A DNA stretch of 64,000 nt from Ceratodon purpureus (lineage: Eukaryota > Streptophyta > Bryopsida > Pseudoditrichales > Ditrichaceae), in the NCBI GenBank assembly GCA_014871385.1, contig CM026422.1, positions 22,065,014-22,129,013 on the forward strand, read 5' to 3'. Of this stretch, positions 45,075 through 58,397 are shown piece by piece. The notes beneath the pieces were generated by a model, which was given only the letters and a program-made list of their open reading frames with translations, was not told the DNA's origin and searched no databases. Every line of letters begins with the position of its first letter. Position 1 is the first letter of the stretch. Made by a program: the position numbers and the translations under genes.

Positions 45075-48000
45075 TCAAAGGAGCTCAAGAGGACCGCATA
45101 ACAGAGTCACTAACAGCAACAAAAGACCACCGAGAAAGGCTTTCGGTGAATTCCGAAACGTTCCGCTGGTAGGCCAAGTATCAGGAACGGCACACTCGTC
45201 TCCATTAAACCAAACCTTCGTTGGAAATCCAGCTCTCCCCTTCACATCGATCCCCGGAGTAGTTTTTTTCGTGAAAGATATCACCGACTGCAGCACCGAA
45301 ACTCCAGTTTTTGCCTGGTCGGACCCAAGTAGATAGTTGTTGTAACCGGGATTCCCTTGCACAACAAGGCTTGTGTTTGTTGGTGGAATCAAGGTTCCGT
45401 TAACCAAGGTTCCGTTGAAAGTGTATGCCTTTTCATATCCTGGCAATGCTTGTGGCATCTCCACAACGGCAAACCAGTCTGGGTACGTGACGTTGGACCA
45501 ACCGAAGAGAGACATTCTCGCACTCCAGCCCTTGGTGTAGTCTGACACTACGTGCCAGTTGATGTTAACCCCGCAGTTGTCAGGGCAAGGAAGCGGATTG
45601 GGGACCTCCTTGTGGAGGATGCTGGCCCATGCGAGGAGCTGGGCTGTTCGATTCTCCGGGCGCATGGTTAGTGCACTGTAAGGAAGCAGCATGGCGGAGG
45701 TGTTGGCGTTGCATTGAGTGGGGTTGGGATTTGGGAGCACTCCGCAGGCGTATGTGGGGCAGGGGACGATGGAGTCGTTGAGGTATGTGGAGAACGAGAC
45801 ACAGCACTTGGGCGGTGGTTTCTTGGGTCCTGTTGTGACGTTGCAGCTTACCTGCACAAGGAGAAACACCAAATTCGGATTAGAACAACAATAAATACTT
45901 GTCAATCCCCAAAGTAACGCAAGACGATCTAACGCTTTGTAACAGAATTCTGTTTGGCATTCCGATTTCTATGGAAAAACCCAAAAAAACCAGTCAACTC
46001 TCCGTGCAATTTTGCTTTCAAGTTGAGTGCACTATTGTGCACAAGCGATAGACATTGAGCTTATAAAGAAAACATATCTAGCTATCAACTTCACACAAAC
46101 AGTACAAGAGCCAACTCCCCAATTTTGGTCGCTGCTCGTAGTAATCCAGGATGGTGTGACTCTCTGCACTGGAATTAAATTAAACCACTTTCTACACAGA
46201 AAAAGCAAAACAGAAGCTGACTCTTTTGGAGCTAATTTGCATCTGAGCCAATTACACTAATGGTAGGCGATGAGTTGAAGAAGAAATAAATGAGTACCTG
46301 CCATGTCTTCTGAGCAGGTTTATTGTAGTTCAAGGTTGTATCAGGATCAGGGAATAGACTAGGAGCAATGCGTTTTGGAATGCCGCACGTGTAGGAACTG
46401 TTTACAAGATTGAAGTTAATAGGGGGGACCAAGTGCAGGGCGTCGATGTTGTAAGGTTGGACCTTGTACACCTGCATGGTGAATGCAGATTTCGATTTGG
46501 AGGGGTCAATAATAGCTGGCAGGATGGTTCCATTCCTGCAGCAGTACTTGACGTTACCCAGAGTGGTGTCGTTCTGTTTCTGGAGAGGAAGGTCGGAGAT
46601 TTCTGGGGTAACGGAGCAGCTCAAAGCGCTGTTGATGTCCAAACCTGGTGCGGGCTGATAGCTTTTCGCGGCAAGCCCATTCACACATACCTGCGTGTCT
46701 GCAAATTTGGGCCTTGCTCCCTGCATGCTGTAGATGAATTCGCTCTCTTGCCATGTCCAATTCAGAGCCCAGTTATCCAGCCTTCCAACTGGACTGTTGT
46801 TGGAAATAGTCACCTGCAAGTTCGAGAGAGCAACAACCACTCAGATTCCAGATGCATAAAATATCCCATTCGGAATCTTGAGTTACTAACGCTAAAACGC
46901 ATGAAGGATGAGTTTACCAAATTTCTTGCCCAAAGCCACCACATTACATAACATTAGGTCAAGCCCAAAACATCTTTGCCCAAGAATCACCGTATTAGCA
47001 CAATAGGATAATATGGCCAGGACAAAATGTACCTGTGCCTGGTAATTGGTGGCATAGGTCGAAAGCACATCATAAGTGATTGTGAAGTCGCCATATTCAG
47101 GTATATGAAAACTGTCGTCGTTGGTGAGCGTTATGTTGTTATTTGGCTCAAGGCAGCAAGTGTGCATTGTATCATCTGCCGACACAACGCATGCATCAGC
47201 TCAATGGATTATTAAATGGTGGAACACACAATGAATAATTCTTGCTCAATAACAGAGTAATATGGAAGCATAACACATTCGCGCACACAAGCAGATGAGA
47301 AACAACTAACAAGGCAGCTCACTTACTTCCATAAAGTTTGGGGATGCTGCAATTGTAGCCCGGGGTAGTGAAGTTGACGTTGGATGGCATGGGATTCTTT
47401 GGATTGCCGAATTCGGTGCCGACGAGTGTAAAAGATTTCTGAGACTGTGTTATGTCCCCAGCTGTTTCAATCTCATTGTGCAGGGTTATGAGGGAAGCTG
47501 GTAGCAGAACGCATCCTTGAGACACATTCGCTGGGTATGCACTTCCATCCTCCGGCGTCAATGTTCCGGAATCACCGGATGCCGAGACAAGAATCTGTCC
47601 AGTCACCAGAGAAGTGGTTAGTTTTTCAACAAAATAACAAAGGTGGGTGGCTGGTGAAAACACTTCAGCACAAGAATCTTTCATCGAGATCATCGAGATC
47701 ATCAACATCAACAAGATCTTTCTCAAAACTTAACGAGTGTTTATGAACTCCCTCTAGAACTCCTACTTTTAAGAACCAGCCTCTCACAAGAAGGGCGTTG
47801 GTATTCAAACCACTACTGAGGCAAGGACACCCGTTCTCTACAATTAACAAGACCAGGGTATGATTAATCCAAATATCAAAAGAAAATGTAAATAGGAAGG
47901 TACACCGAGAAGGTTCAGTGTAAGCACACTCCAATTCTGTGAAATGAACATCCCCTTGGTTCAAAAAAGAAAAACAGGAAAGAAATTGGAATTTATAAAA

Positions 48001-48341
48001 CAGAGCTGCAGAAATCACACCTCTCTGTTCCTCCAGTTAAGTCCGACGCCCCAGCTGTCCACAGTCGAATAGCCCTTGTTGTTCACAGTCAAATTAGCCT
48101 CAAAACGATAGGGTTGGTCCACTAATTTCGATGCATTAGGTGAAATTCTCAAAACTTCCTGCAACTGGTATACTATCTCGACTCCATTGCAAGAAGGATA
48201 AACGTAAACTGTGGCGTTAGCTGTAGCGTTAGCTGTGCCGTTAACTGTGCCGTTAACTGTGCCGTTTTGCCCCCACACAGACACAAAAGCTGAAGAGAAC
48301 GAAAGCACGAGCAGCAACCAGGCTCCTCTAGAGCTCCCCAT
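45075..48341 (-). CDS. COBRA-like GPI-anchored cell-wall protein (COBL7-11 subgroup)
   Basis: Exons (minus) 48,341-48,021, 47,594-47,327, 47,175-47,033, 46,813-46,298 and 45,851-45,075 join in frame to 674 residues, the usual length of the long COBL7-type proteins. An N-terminal signal peptide (LLLVLSFSSAFVSVWG) is followed by N-glycosylation-rich NGT/NAT repeats, an N-terminal domain ending DSWGVGLNWRNREILVSAS, then the cellulose-binding-like COBRA domain with many WALNWTW/ESEFIYSMQGA residues. The CCVSFSTYLNDSIVPCPTY motif of the family starts near residue 430 and a hydrophobic tail (GGLLLLLVTLLC) fits GPI attachment. Family members sit on the outer plasma membrane and guide cellulose deposition. 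No damage seen. Confidence 0.92.
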
Positions 48342-49740
48342 GGCTTCCCCTCAAAGCATAAAGATGGCTGACAAATTCAACCAACAAGTACACTCCAACA
48401 TAATCCACACCTGATTGCGAAAGCTCCCGGAACGCTCCAGAACAGAAACCTCAATCCTAATCAAACTCCCACTCCCAAACAATCGACAGCGACCAGACAC
48501 AATTTCCTAAATCCACCACAGCAAATTAAACCTCACTACAAACACACCCTCACCTCCCACAAACAATCAACCAAAAATTGCACCTAAACCCGCAGCAGGC
48601 CAAACTTAACCAACTCCTCCAAACTCTCAGCAACTACAAAAACTGCCTCCGACAGACTCAAAAAACTCCAGAATTGGTAACTAATTGGGCAATCTGATCG
48701 AAGATCAAAACTTCAGCTGCAAGGCACGTTGAGATGTTGATTGGGAGCGGAAGGTTGAAATTGTGAGAGAGATGCTGGTTGATGCTGGCTCCGAGTGAGC
48801 TGAAGAGGCTATGTCATCAAGTGCAGGCTGGATCACATCACAGAACGCGGCAAGGCATGGCGAGAGGCGTCCTTCGAAGTTGCGCGCTTGGAAGCTGCTA
48901 CTAGCAGACTACTGTAGGGCCGCAGAACGTTACAGCACAGCCGAGACGATGCTAAAATTAAAGGCCGACACATGGAAGACTGGGCTCTGGAAGCCTGTGT
49001 CCCAGGGTGAAAGTGCTGGAAATGTAAACCATGAAGCAGCGTTTCGTCACCAGATTGTCCAGGCCGGAAGGTCGAGTCGCCTGCGATGCAACGTGCGCCA
49101 GCGACTTGTTAGTACGCTTCCCGGTTCAGGCTTCTACCGGGCAACCGCAGTAGCCATTCTTTAATGGAGTCTTCATCTTTCTAAAGAGAAGAAAGCTCCT
49201 GCTCCAGGTACCGGTCGGTTTTCCAACTTTTTCAAACCTCAGGGCCCACGTTCCAAAATCAGTGCGCGACATGACGGAGAAAATCTTCCCAGAACACTCT
49301 ACCCACCTGAATATACTTAGTTTTCCGTGTTTCTTTTGTTTTTTTAATATATCCATATTCCCAATAATTAAAGATTCGAATATCGCACTGAATAGTGTAG
49401 CAGGATACCTGTCAACATTGACCCACTTTGCCGGAATTTGAGCAGACTGAAGTCATAGTCCACAAGTAGCGTGCACAGGCTGTGTCCTAAACACCTGAAA
49501 TGTCCAGTAAATCCGAAACGTGTTAATAAGCAGCATTACCGAGGAGACACTGGATGCTATTCGTGCAAACTGCAAGCCAATACTCAAACTCTGGGTAATG
49601 TACCACTGGACCAGGTTGATTTCTTTCTATCACGAATTGAACGCAGCTTAGCCAGGACTTCATGACAAACCTCTCTGATAACTCGAAGTTCTTGAATCGA
49701 TCACCAAGCCACAAAGATTCACCTTGATGACTTCACTAAT
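48342..49740. other. Upstream region of the COBRA-like gene
   Basis: Probably promoter and 5' untranslated sequence near the gene. One plus-strand frame (48,811-49,164) is open but has no recognisable domain and is not called. Confidence 0.35.
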
Positions 49741-49744
49741 TGGC

Positions 49745-51325
49745 CACCTTAATTTAATCTTGCAGAGTTGAGAACAAGCAGATCAAGCCGTGATTCATCT
49801 GCACCACATTTGCATTGGGTTTATTGGAGCATGTACTCCTTCCTCCAAGGTGATAATTGCCGTATGATCCTACCTCGTATGTTCGAGGTGAGTGCCGCTA
49901 GCTGATTTAGGTCTAAAAATTACTACTCCGGCATATCACGCGGCTGCGTGATAGCATGATCCTGCTAGTTCGCATTGTTGATCATGCCTGCGAATCTATT
50001 CATTCATGGTTGTCGAATTTCCTATGTAGTTAGAATGAAGGACTCAAATATTTGGCACAGATGTGTCAATACTAATCCAGTTTGTATCTGTTATTTCAGC
50101 AAGATTTTGTAATTGCGTTCTTTCCAACAGATACTGCTGCCGATTTTGCGCAATTATGACGAGGCCCACGTAGCGAATAAAGCTCGGAAGAAGAATCGCA
50201 TTCCCTGGTTATCCTGAAACCATAAATCATTGTCACGCTGCCAATCAATTCGCACATAGCGTTAATGTAATAAGACGTCGCAGTGTGATGTTCCAAGGTT
50301 TCATATATATTTTAGTACTCATGGACCGAGAGGATCGCGCCGGAGGAACAACCTTGTGCAGGACGTATGGGCTGTGCACGTTCCGAGTTCATAGTGACTG
50401 TCAATTGCTTCTTCAATGTGGCTCTTTGTTGCAAAGACTAATCAAACGTAATCCTTCCATGAAGATCCTTCTCTTCTAGATCATCAATGTGGTTTGACAT
50501 CCTTCAGGCATCGCAAAATGTTTCCAACTGCTAGACTTGATCCTGAATTTCCTCCTCTGTTTCCGACAATGTCTATTCTCACTGAGAATTGTTGATGAGC
50601 ATCGATTGCGATTGTTCCCCGTCTTTGGATTTCGTTCTCAGATTCTGCAGGAAGAAACTAAGCACCATTTGACACACTCAATGCGTACTGTCCGTTGGAC
50701 GGGCTGCAAACATACTAGAATCTCTGAGTCTCAAAACCCTAATATTTGGAAAAACTTGGAACAAAGTCGTCGAGCACTTTTTTGAGATGGAACTGCACAA
50801 AATGCCATCCACGACTCAAACGCTGTTTCTAAGTAATTTTCAAGCTCTAAATTACACAGACTTCCAGGGCGCAAAAGCCAATGCAAATGGCAGAGAATCG
50901 CAAGAGAGGCCCCACCGGTTTGGAGATAAAAAAAAGCGAGATTACAGAGGCAACAGAACTCTGATCTATCCAGAAGCCAAAATGTCATAGCCCGTCCCAG
51001 AAAACCGACAATCTGGGATTGAACCCAGTGCCAAAATGGAGTTCAGATCTGGTATAGCAAGATATCACACCAAACGAGAAACCGTACACAAAACAAGGAT
51101 AAGGTCGTTATTCCCCAGTCACGACTCATTTATTGGCTTCGATTGAAAACCCATCATGCAAACCAAGCAACAGAAGAGGACCGAGGTAAATTACTTCTTT
51201 ACTCCTAGTTGGTTCATCTGTGTTTACAGGTTGCGCTGTGTAAGCGCAATTCTGAAGTTGCATCGATTCTAGTTATTGAAAGGCATGCAGAAACAAAAGC
51301 GATGGAAGGGAGACCCCGAAACCTA
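49745..51325 (+). repeat. Long dispersed repeat, copy A
   Basis: Same orientation and order as 58,398-59,545. Matching blocks include AGCAGATCAAGCCGTGATTC, GAGGTGAGTGCCGC, CTCCGGCATATCACGCGGCT, AGGGACTCAAATATTTGGC, GTTGATGAGCATC and GCGATGGAAGGGAGA. Copy A has about 420 extra bases (roughly 50,140-50,565) absent from copy B. A short inverted repeat (TATCACGC/GCGTGATA) lies at 49,934-49,953 and is partly changed in copy B. No known protein family is seen. Confidence 0.75.
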
Positions 51326-51653
51326 GTCCAGAGACGTAGCATCAAGTATATGTAACCAAAATATGCTATGGTAACATAGAATTGAACCAGGTGAACTCAA
51401 TCCAGGATACTTCAAATTGAACAGCGTACCTGGATACTTGTCAACATAGATACAGTGTACTGGTTTGGCTTGTTGTGCTGCTCTTACCACTTCCTGTCGA
51501 GATGTTAAACATAAAATATTCATGTGGAATGCATCTAGTATAATATTCAGTAAGAAAGGAACATAACAACGCCTTGTTGACTGTTCAAATCAAAAGCACA
51601 CTAGTAGTAAACATGTGCAAGGAAAAAGCTGGGAAAGGATGACGCCAACGCAC

Positions 51654-53156
51654 CTGAAAAGGTGTTAGAATTGGTATGCAGAGAGCATCTAGCGAAAGGT
51701 ACGAAGCAATCTGGGGGCGGCACTCTGACCATCAAACTGAAGGCAGATAACAACCGAGTTGGATTAACTCAGGTAGACACTACAAACGAGTAGAGAATTC
51801 ACTCCAAAAAAAGTATAATTTTACATAAATTTTAGAAGATAATTCTAATTGCGCAACAAGAAAGGGTAGCTGATGTCCTCAAACCATATACATAACAGAT
51901 TCATTATACACATTTATACGAACCAAACAAACATCAAAGATAAAGCTCCATTAAGATAAACTCTGTGCTGGTGAGTTAAATATAATTAAGGAATTCGTGA
52001 CTAGTAGAAGAGACTTGTACCTAACTGCAAGAAGGGCCACTAGTAAATTGAAACGAACACAAGGAGAAAGAAACAACTGAACAAAGAAGATAGATCCGAA
52101 AAATCCTCCATTGCACGTCGCTGTACCTCAAGCCCTCAACAAGCTGAAGTTCATCCTCCGACGAAAAATTCAAGCCAGCCTTCCCACACATGTCTTGCCG
52201 GTAGATATCAAGCAAAACATCCGCTGACCCTCCCAAATTTAGCCTCCTGCATGTCGAAATATGTCCAAGAAAGGCTCCAATTACAGCTAATTAACAGCAC
52301 ACTAACAACAAGGTGAAGGTACTCAAAAATAACGAGAGCAAAGATTTAATGGAATTTGCAAACATTAATGTATGAAGGCAAGCAAAAACAGGGCGGTTCA
52401 CGGTATACGTGGCCATGTCACACATAATATCTACAAAACAGAGAAACTATTGGGTCTGGTTCAACTAACCATATTCGCGAACATGCTTCAAACCTAAAGC
52501 TGCAGCTCCACGACCATCCTCCGGCACCAGTAGAGCACTGCTAAGTAGCTGAAGAAGTGATGGTAAAAGCGATTGGTGCACTACCTGCTATTTTGCTCCA
52601 CCAGCGACATAGATAGCATAAATATCTAAATACAGGAACTCTCTCATGAGATCTAACCACATGATCACCTCATGTTCTATAAGATTGCTGCACTGAAACC
52701 CTAGAACGCATGCGGTGGCAACACAGTATAAAACCTTTTAATGGCCACTGACTTGTAAATCACATCCTGAGCCAACTCATCATGATGAAGAAACCACAAG
52801 TCTCAACTTACAGGTGTAGATGTGCTGAGCTTGCGCAGGGCGTTGGGGCAGAAGCAAATTACAAGGCCCTGACCATCAGGTCACGCAGTAGACGTCAACT
52901 CCACGTCCATTAAATTTAAATGCAACTCAAGATATTCCAGAATGCAAGGTACTATTCGTACCCAATACGTGAAGATTGCACATGTTCGGGACAACAAGTT
53001 ACCTGGGGCATGAAAGCATCATCTGAAACTGGGACTGCCTTCAAAGCAATAGCACGAATGCAGCCAAGAGCTGCTTCTGCAGCACGCATATCCCATGAAC
53101 CTCCACTTGATCTGGCGCTTGCAGCAAGCTGTGACAAGATCCCAGTATCAGAAAAC
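51654..53156 (-). pseudogene. Pseudogene fragment of a transportin-SR/MOS14-type import receptor
   Basis: Four exon-like blocks on the minus strand follow the order of plant MOS14/TNPO3. 53,156-53,003 reads SWDMRAAEAALGCIRAIA and ends DDAFMPQ. 52,584-52,470 reads LLPSLLQLLSSALLVPEDGR and AAALGLKHV. 52,246-52,127 reads NLGGSADVLLDIY and SSEDELQLVEGL. 51,736-51,654 ends LDALCIPILTPFQ. Splice sites look normal, but the 52,470/52,246 junction does not keep frame, and a five-base C run (minus strand, 51,717-51,713) has one base too many for the last block. Only about 155 of the roughly 950 residues of such importin-beta proteins are present. MOS14 carries SR splicing factors into the nucleus; this copy cannot. 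Confidence 0.7.
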
Positions 53157-53332
53157 CTATAGGACCGAGTTTCCAAGATATTCATCAACACCAGATTAAT
53201 TAAGAAATTCTCGCACTAGATCTTGAAGCAATTCGCTTGAGAATGGCACAGTCTTAAATCAATTCCGAATGACAACATTAATACCCTAATTCTCGCATAT
53301 AAGTTACAGTATACACATAACATTACACGATT

Positions 53333-53468
53333 GCTAAGAGGGAATGTCAATCGATGCTATTTTAGAATTGATAGTGAATCACCTGAATCATAGGAATGAT
53401 GTGATATCTCTGATTCAGGTGATTCACTATCATTTCTACAATAGCATCGATCGACATTCCCTCTTAGC
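53333..53468. repeat. 136-bp hairpin with 59-bp arms (MITE or MIRNA-like)
   Basis: Arms 53,332-53,390 and 53,411-53,469 pair with three mismatches and a 20-nt loop. ATT flanks both edges (53,330-53,332 and 53,469-53,471), compatible with a 3-bp target duplication. The fold is also of a length and pairing seen for young plant microRNA precursors. Confidence 0.65.
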
Positions 53469-53743
53469 ATTCACATTGAGCATATCCGCCATAGCTGAAA
53501 CACAATGACCCTCCATGCGTTAACGGGACTCTGTTCCAAGAAAACGTTGTTCCAAGTTGCACAAGATGAGCTTAACGGAGGTGATGGACTCTTCGGAAGG
53601 ATGTGTAATGCACTGAACTAGAAAAGCCCAAAGCCCACCAGATGTGGCGGCCTTGCTTGCTTGCAGTCGACACTACCGTAACTTAGCTTCCAGACATACC
53701 TTCACGCCATCGCCCACATGCAGACATCCTTACACGCAAGCGT

Positions 53744-53770
53744 ATCATCATCATCATCATCATCATCATC
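53744..53770 (+). repeat. ATC trinucleotide microsatellite
   Basis: Nine ATC units followed by three GTC units, in a pyrimidine-rich stretch that may be leader sequence of the downstream gene. Confidence 0.85.
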
Positions 53771-54375
53771 GTCGTCGCTTTATAAGTAGCATATTCCTTC
53801 AAGCCGTGACTCCTCATCAGCCATCTCTCTGTCTCTCTCCTCTCGCCGCTCTGTCTCTCGCATGCTTCTTTTGTCCATCCCAATTCGACCCCCTTCAGGT
53901 TCGTTCCTTGTTTGCGCATCCTAACTCAGCTTCTGTGTAAGTTTGGCATACTTTGCTTTGCTTTGATGTCCCTTCTTCGCTTTGTGCCATGGCTTTCTAG
54001 GCTTACGACGGTGAGGTGTGGTGTGATGTGGGTCGGGAGAGAGGCGTCAGAATTGGGGAACAGTTTTCATTTCGCTGTTCTTGCATGGCTGGTTCAGTGG
54101 CCAGTGATGGTGGCCGGATGTTGCTGTTGTTGCAGAAAATTTGGGGGTGCATTTGGTGTGAAATCTTATGTGTTTAGTTATTTTGGGTCGTTGTGGATGG
54201 CTATGGCCATGGCCACGGTCCTTTTTCCATGCGTGCTTTGATCTGTGAGGACCGGAGGGGTTCGTTGTTGAAAGGATCATGTTGGCTTTTGGTTTATTTG
54301 CCACTCTGACCAAAGGTTGGGTTACTCTGGGTGCAGCGACGTCCGCGGGTGTTCTGGAATGTTCTGATTCGTTTG

Positions 54376-56480
54376 ATGGCCTCGAGGTTGGTGGAAGCGA
54401 CTGCTTTGAGGTGCCCAACTGCATCGACACCCGTGAACAGCTCCTGGAAGCAAAAGGGTTCATCGATCTGCCGCGTTCGAATTTCTCACAGCTTGGTAGC
54501 GTCATCCTCCACAGGTACATTGATGCAATGGTTTGCCGATTACAGTTTTGTTACGCAATTGATGTTGTCTAATCACTAGGTATTCTGACGTGAGCGAAAG
54601 CGTCTAATCGCCATTCCTGGTTCAGATGACACTTCAATATATTTCCCTTGTGTGTCCTTCACATATTTTAAAACCCTCGTATTCTGAGATTTAACAAAAT
54701 TCCAGCTATTCCCACTATTTTCGTCATCTGACGTAACATTGTTTATGCTGATGTGAACTCTCCTCGCCGCTTTCCAGGGATCTCAACTCTCACTTCAGTG
54801 CCTAGGTCTGCAGAGGTCTGCACAAGGATGGCAAGCACACAGGTATGCTTTCAGAACCAGCAAATTACATTGAAGAATAGATGTGCTTTTAGGTGAGCAA
54901 TGAATTTAAGCTTGTTTGATAATCGTGAAGTGAATGTGCCTAAAATTTCGTGATGTGTGTGTGGCAGGGAGCTGACGTAGAGACTGAGACTGCATCTGAG
55001 AAATGGACCATGCCCGATAGCAAGGGAGTCGGGTATGAAACTGTGGTGCAAGTTACCCCTCGTGATGTGTGGTACTGGCAAGCCGACACGCATTGGAAGC
55101 ACTGGCAGGGCTTTTGGATCAATTATGAACCAGAGAAGACGAAGGAAGTCGTGAAGGAGTATAAGTCCGTTCGTTCACTGCAAATCCGTGATCCAGAACG
55201 GACGAAGCTGTATCATCGGTATGTGTTCTAGGTTGCTCTTCTTCATAGACCGGAAGTTATTAAGAAACATGTTTATTTGATGCTCTGCATGCCAGTTGAC
55301 ACATTTGATTGTGGTGGGCAGAAACCAGTGGTACGATGCTAAAGGGTTTGGCAAAGACCAGAACTGGGAGTATGGACCCTGGAACATGACACTGGAGGAG
55401 CATGCCTTACACGATGGAATCTTGCACCCAAATTCTCAGCATCATCGTGTCCTTTTGATGCCGTCTGGAAACCTTGGGTGGATTCAAATGTATCTCAAGC
55501 CAAACGACTCAAGATCGGTTATATTTAGCGAGCCCATATTTTATGTCAGTAAGTAATATGTTTCCCATATTCCTAAGCTCCTCTAAAGTTCTGTTGATAG
55601 ATTTGAGGTTCAGACCCCTACTCTCGACAATTCATTTTGGTTTCTCGTTTAGAAATTTACACCTTAAGAATACCATATTTGGATGGTGTTTGATTTGCCC
55701 TACCTTGGGCTTTACCCAAAGCGTTGATTATTTACGCCCAGTTTATTTTATTGGTTCTGAAGTAGGGAATTTCTAACCTGTTTGACAGACCCCAAACAAA
55801 GGATCTCTGTCCCTGTGGGCTATAACTCCGAGGGTAATATCGGCGTGGCTCTTCTGCTGGAGGAAGTGAAGGACACAGAGGAGAAAATGGACTCTTCGTG
55901 GTCGGGGACCTTATGGAAACACACTAGGTTTGTAAACTCGCTTTGATCCCCTGAAAGCCCACATCTGTACAATAGATCTATAGGTTCTACACAAATGCTT
56001 CCTTTCTGATGATTGATGTTTTGGTGTTATCATTTGTGGGTACCTATGAGGTTGCAACATGATATGAAACGTGATTATTCAACCTTCAAAGCATAGTCCC
56101 TATGTAAAATTATGATTTGATTGTCACTGACTGTGCGGTGTTGCAGGGATCCACTGGTGGACACCAGGGAGGAGCCAAAAGGAATTTATCAAGGTCACGA
56201 AGAGAGTATATCTCCAAAGTTGGAGTGGATGATGCGAGAGGCTGTTTGGCAAGGCTTCAAAGGAGGCCTGAGCGAAGAAGAAGCGAAAAATTACATCCTC
56301 ATACACATGCCCAACAACGTAACCATATTTGCGCCGAGGAAAGCTGCTGTACATAAGGATTTTGCTTTCTATGTCACGTATGTGGAGAGTGACACTCGAG
56401 TGCGTGTCATGTCCGTTGCCTACGGAGCCGATCTCAACCTCGCATATATAAAATCTGGCGTCTACGACAAGGTTGAATGA
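54376..56480 (+). CDS. Probable plastid-targeted protein of unknown function (possibly DUF3598-like)
   Basis: Six exons join in frame at GT..AG sites: 54,376-54,514, 54,778-54,842, 54,968-55,218, 55,322-55,548, 55,789-55,927 and 56,147-56,480, giving 384 residues. The first 65 or so are rich in S, T, A and R with few acids (MASRLVEATALRCPTAS onward), as in chloroplast transit peptides. The mature part has HWKHWQGFWINYEP, GPWNMTLEEHALHDG, LLMPSGNLGW, FSEPIFYV and a later RISVPVGYNSEGN segment: a W-rich, beta-strand-rich pattern of the kind in cyanobacterial and plant DUF3598 (lipocalin-like) proteins. That family link is tentative. A shorter product could start at the ATG at 54,828. No frame damage. 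Confidence 0.75.
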
Positions 56481-58395
56481 GGATATGTCAACACATGGGT
56501 TTCCCCTTCCAATTTGTCGAGCTTATCAATGATGAAGACTGTATTTTTGTGTTATATAACAGGGATTCTCGAACTAGAGTTTTTGTTTTGATTGACCTTT
56601 CCATCTTCGAGGGCTCCTTATGGAGTTTTACCACAAAGGATCCAGCTATTAGATTCTAGAATAAGTTTTAAGCTTCAGAAACTAAACGTTGTCCTCCTTT
56701 GTGGGTGTTGAATAACTAGATGGTGTTAGTAGCTATTAATCTAGCATTCTGGGGTTGTAGAGACTATGAACAGCACGTGCTGATATACTACCTTTTGGGA
56801 GCTTCTTGTTGAACAGATGGTTATGTACAGTACATGTGTGCTCTTATGCACAGCTCCCGCTCAATTGTGAAAATGAGAAACATCCCAGATTGAGAAATGC
56901 CCATGTTTCTCTACACAATAATCTCATCAGTGTGGATGTGAGGATAGTGAATTGTCAAGTCAGGAAACTCTGTTTTGGATCGACAGTATGTGATTTCATG
57001 CAGATGTGCCTTCCTTGAATTCAAGTTATTGTGGAATTTCCATAATTTAAGCGATGAGAGTTCTTAATATGATGATGCTGGAAATATGTAGGCCTCAACA
57101 TAGGGGTTACAATAGCAAATCTCAACCTTGCATATTTTATATCAATTCATCTTCTGGTCACACAATTGAGATGGTTTCCACCAACGCTGTCAGCAGTACT
57201 TGTGGACATCTTAATTCTTCTCGCACGATCGTGTGATTCTTATGGCCGCGGCTGGTTTAAAGCAGAATTGTATAGTCGAGACATTCGAGGCGCCAACCTT
57301 CCGGAGGAAAATGCTGGTTTAAGTTCTTCGTCAAATACTGCATCAATCCAGTTCGTAGGAGATGTGTCACAGATCGCACCTAACTCTCATTCTTCTCAAT
57401 ATACTTTGATGGAGGACTCATTTATGCACTGTATACATATTCTGAGTATCAAAATCTGTGTTCACGAAGCATCGGGCATTTTCACCGTGATATTGTTCCA
57501 ACATTCTCTGCCCTATCGTTCATAGAACTTACACATTGCAACTGTGGTCGTAGCTGCAACTCCAAGCGACAAAATCACAATGCTGAAGCGCTTTAATAGT
57601 GCCACCGCAGCAAGACATGGACTGTGTGCATTTCTACATCTACACAGCATTTTAACGCTTGCAGCCAAGTTTGCAATTTCCATGAATGTAAAGTTTGAAG
57701 ACATCCAAAACTCTGCATAGTTCCCTTATAGGCAAGCCACGTCCCGTTTTCTAACACCGGCCTCTCGCTTATCGTGTTCGCTGTGATGGCCGTGACGTGA
57801 AGCTATTCATGCTAGCCTTGCATGAATGACAAGAAAATTGGATTACACTGGACCTGCTGGAAGAGCAACTTACCTGGCGCCACATCCTGAAGTACTAAAG
57901 CTGTGCAAGCATCGACTAGAGAAACCGGTTTTGATTGCTTCTGGATTGCTCCTCCACAGTTGAATCTAATTACCAAGTCTTCGCAATGAACTGCTTGTCA
58001 CCTGCACATGACATTTACAAATACAGCTGAAGTACTTCGTATAACGAGAAGGAAAAAAGATGCAGCCTAGTCGGGATGCAATTACAGTACTGACGGCATG
58101 TACTGTACTGTACATACGGGCATACATTACAGTCTTAAAGATGATAAACTCAATGCAGATATTCTATTGAGTTCTATACCCCCATGATTGGGATTTGCAA
58201 ACGAAAGATTAATGAATTTCGTGAACTCCCTTCCAATGAGCCATTCACCATGGCTAATGTTCCAACGTTATAGTTTCAGGTCCTACCACAGGGTGACGCT
58301 CATTTGATCGTATTAGTTGAGCTTGCAGATTATAATGGATAATGAGAGCCAATGTGCCGTTGTCATGCTCTACCGCCTGCAGGTAATATCCTTTG
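56481..58395. other. Downstream spacer without a supported gene
   Basis: The start is presumably the 3' untranslated region of the preceding gene. An open frame at 57,166-57,525 with a hydrophobic start has no recognisable domain and is not called. Confidence 0.4.
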
Positions 58396-58397
58396 GC

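Noticed and set aside
48811-49164. 117-codon plus-strand ORF upstream of the COBRA-like gene
   Set aside because: No domain, no splice partners and unremarkable composition; likely chance in promoter sequence.
57166-57525. 119-codon ORF with a hydrophobic start
   Set aside because: No recognisable family and no supporting gene structure; the hydrophobic start alone is not enough.
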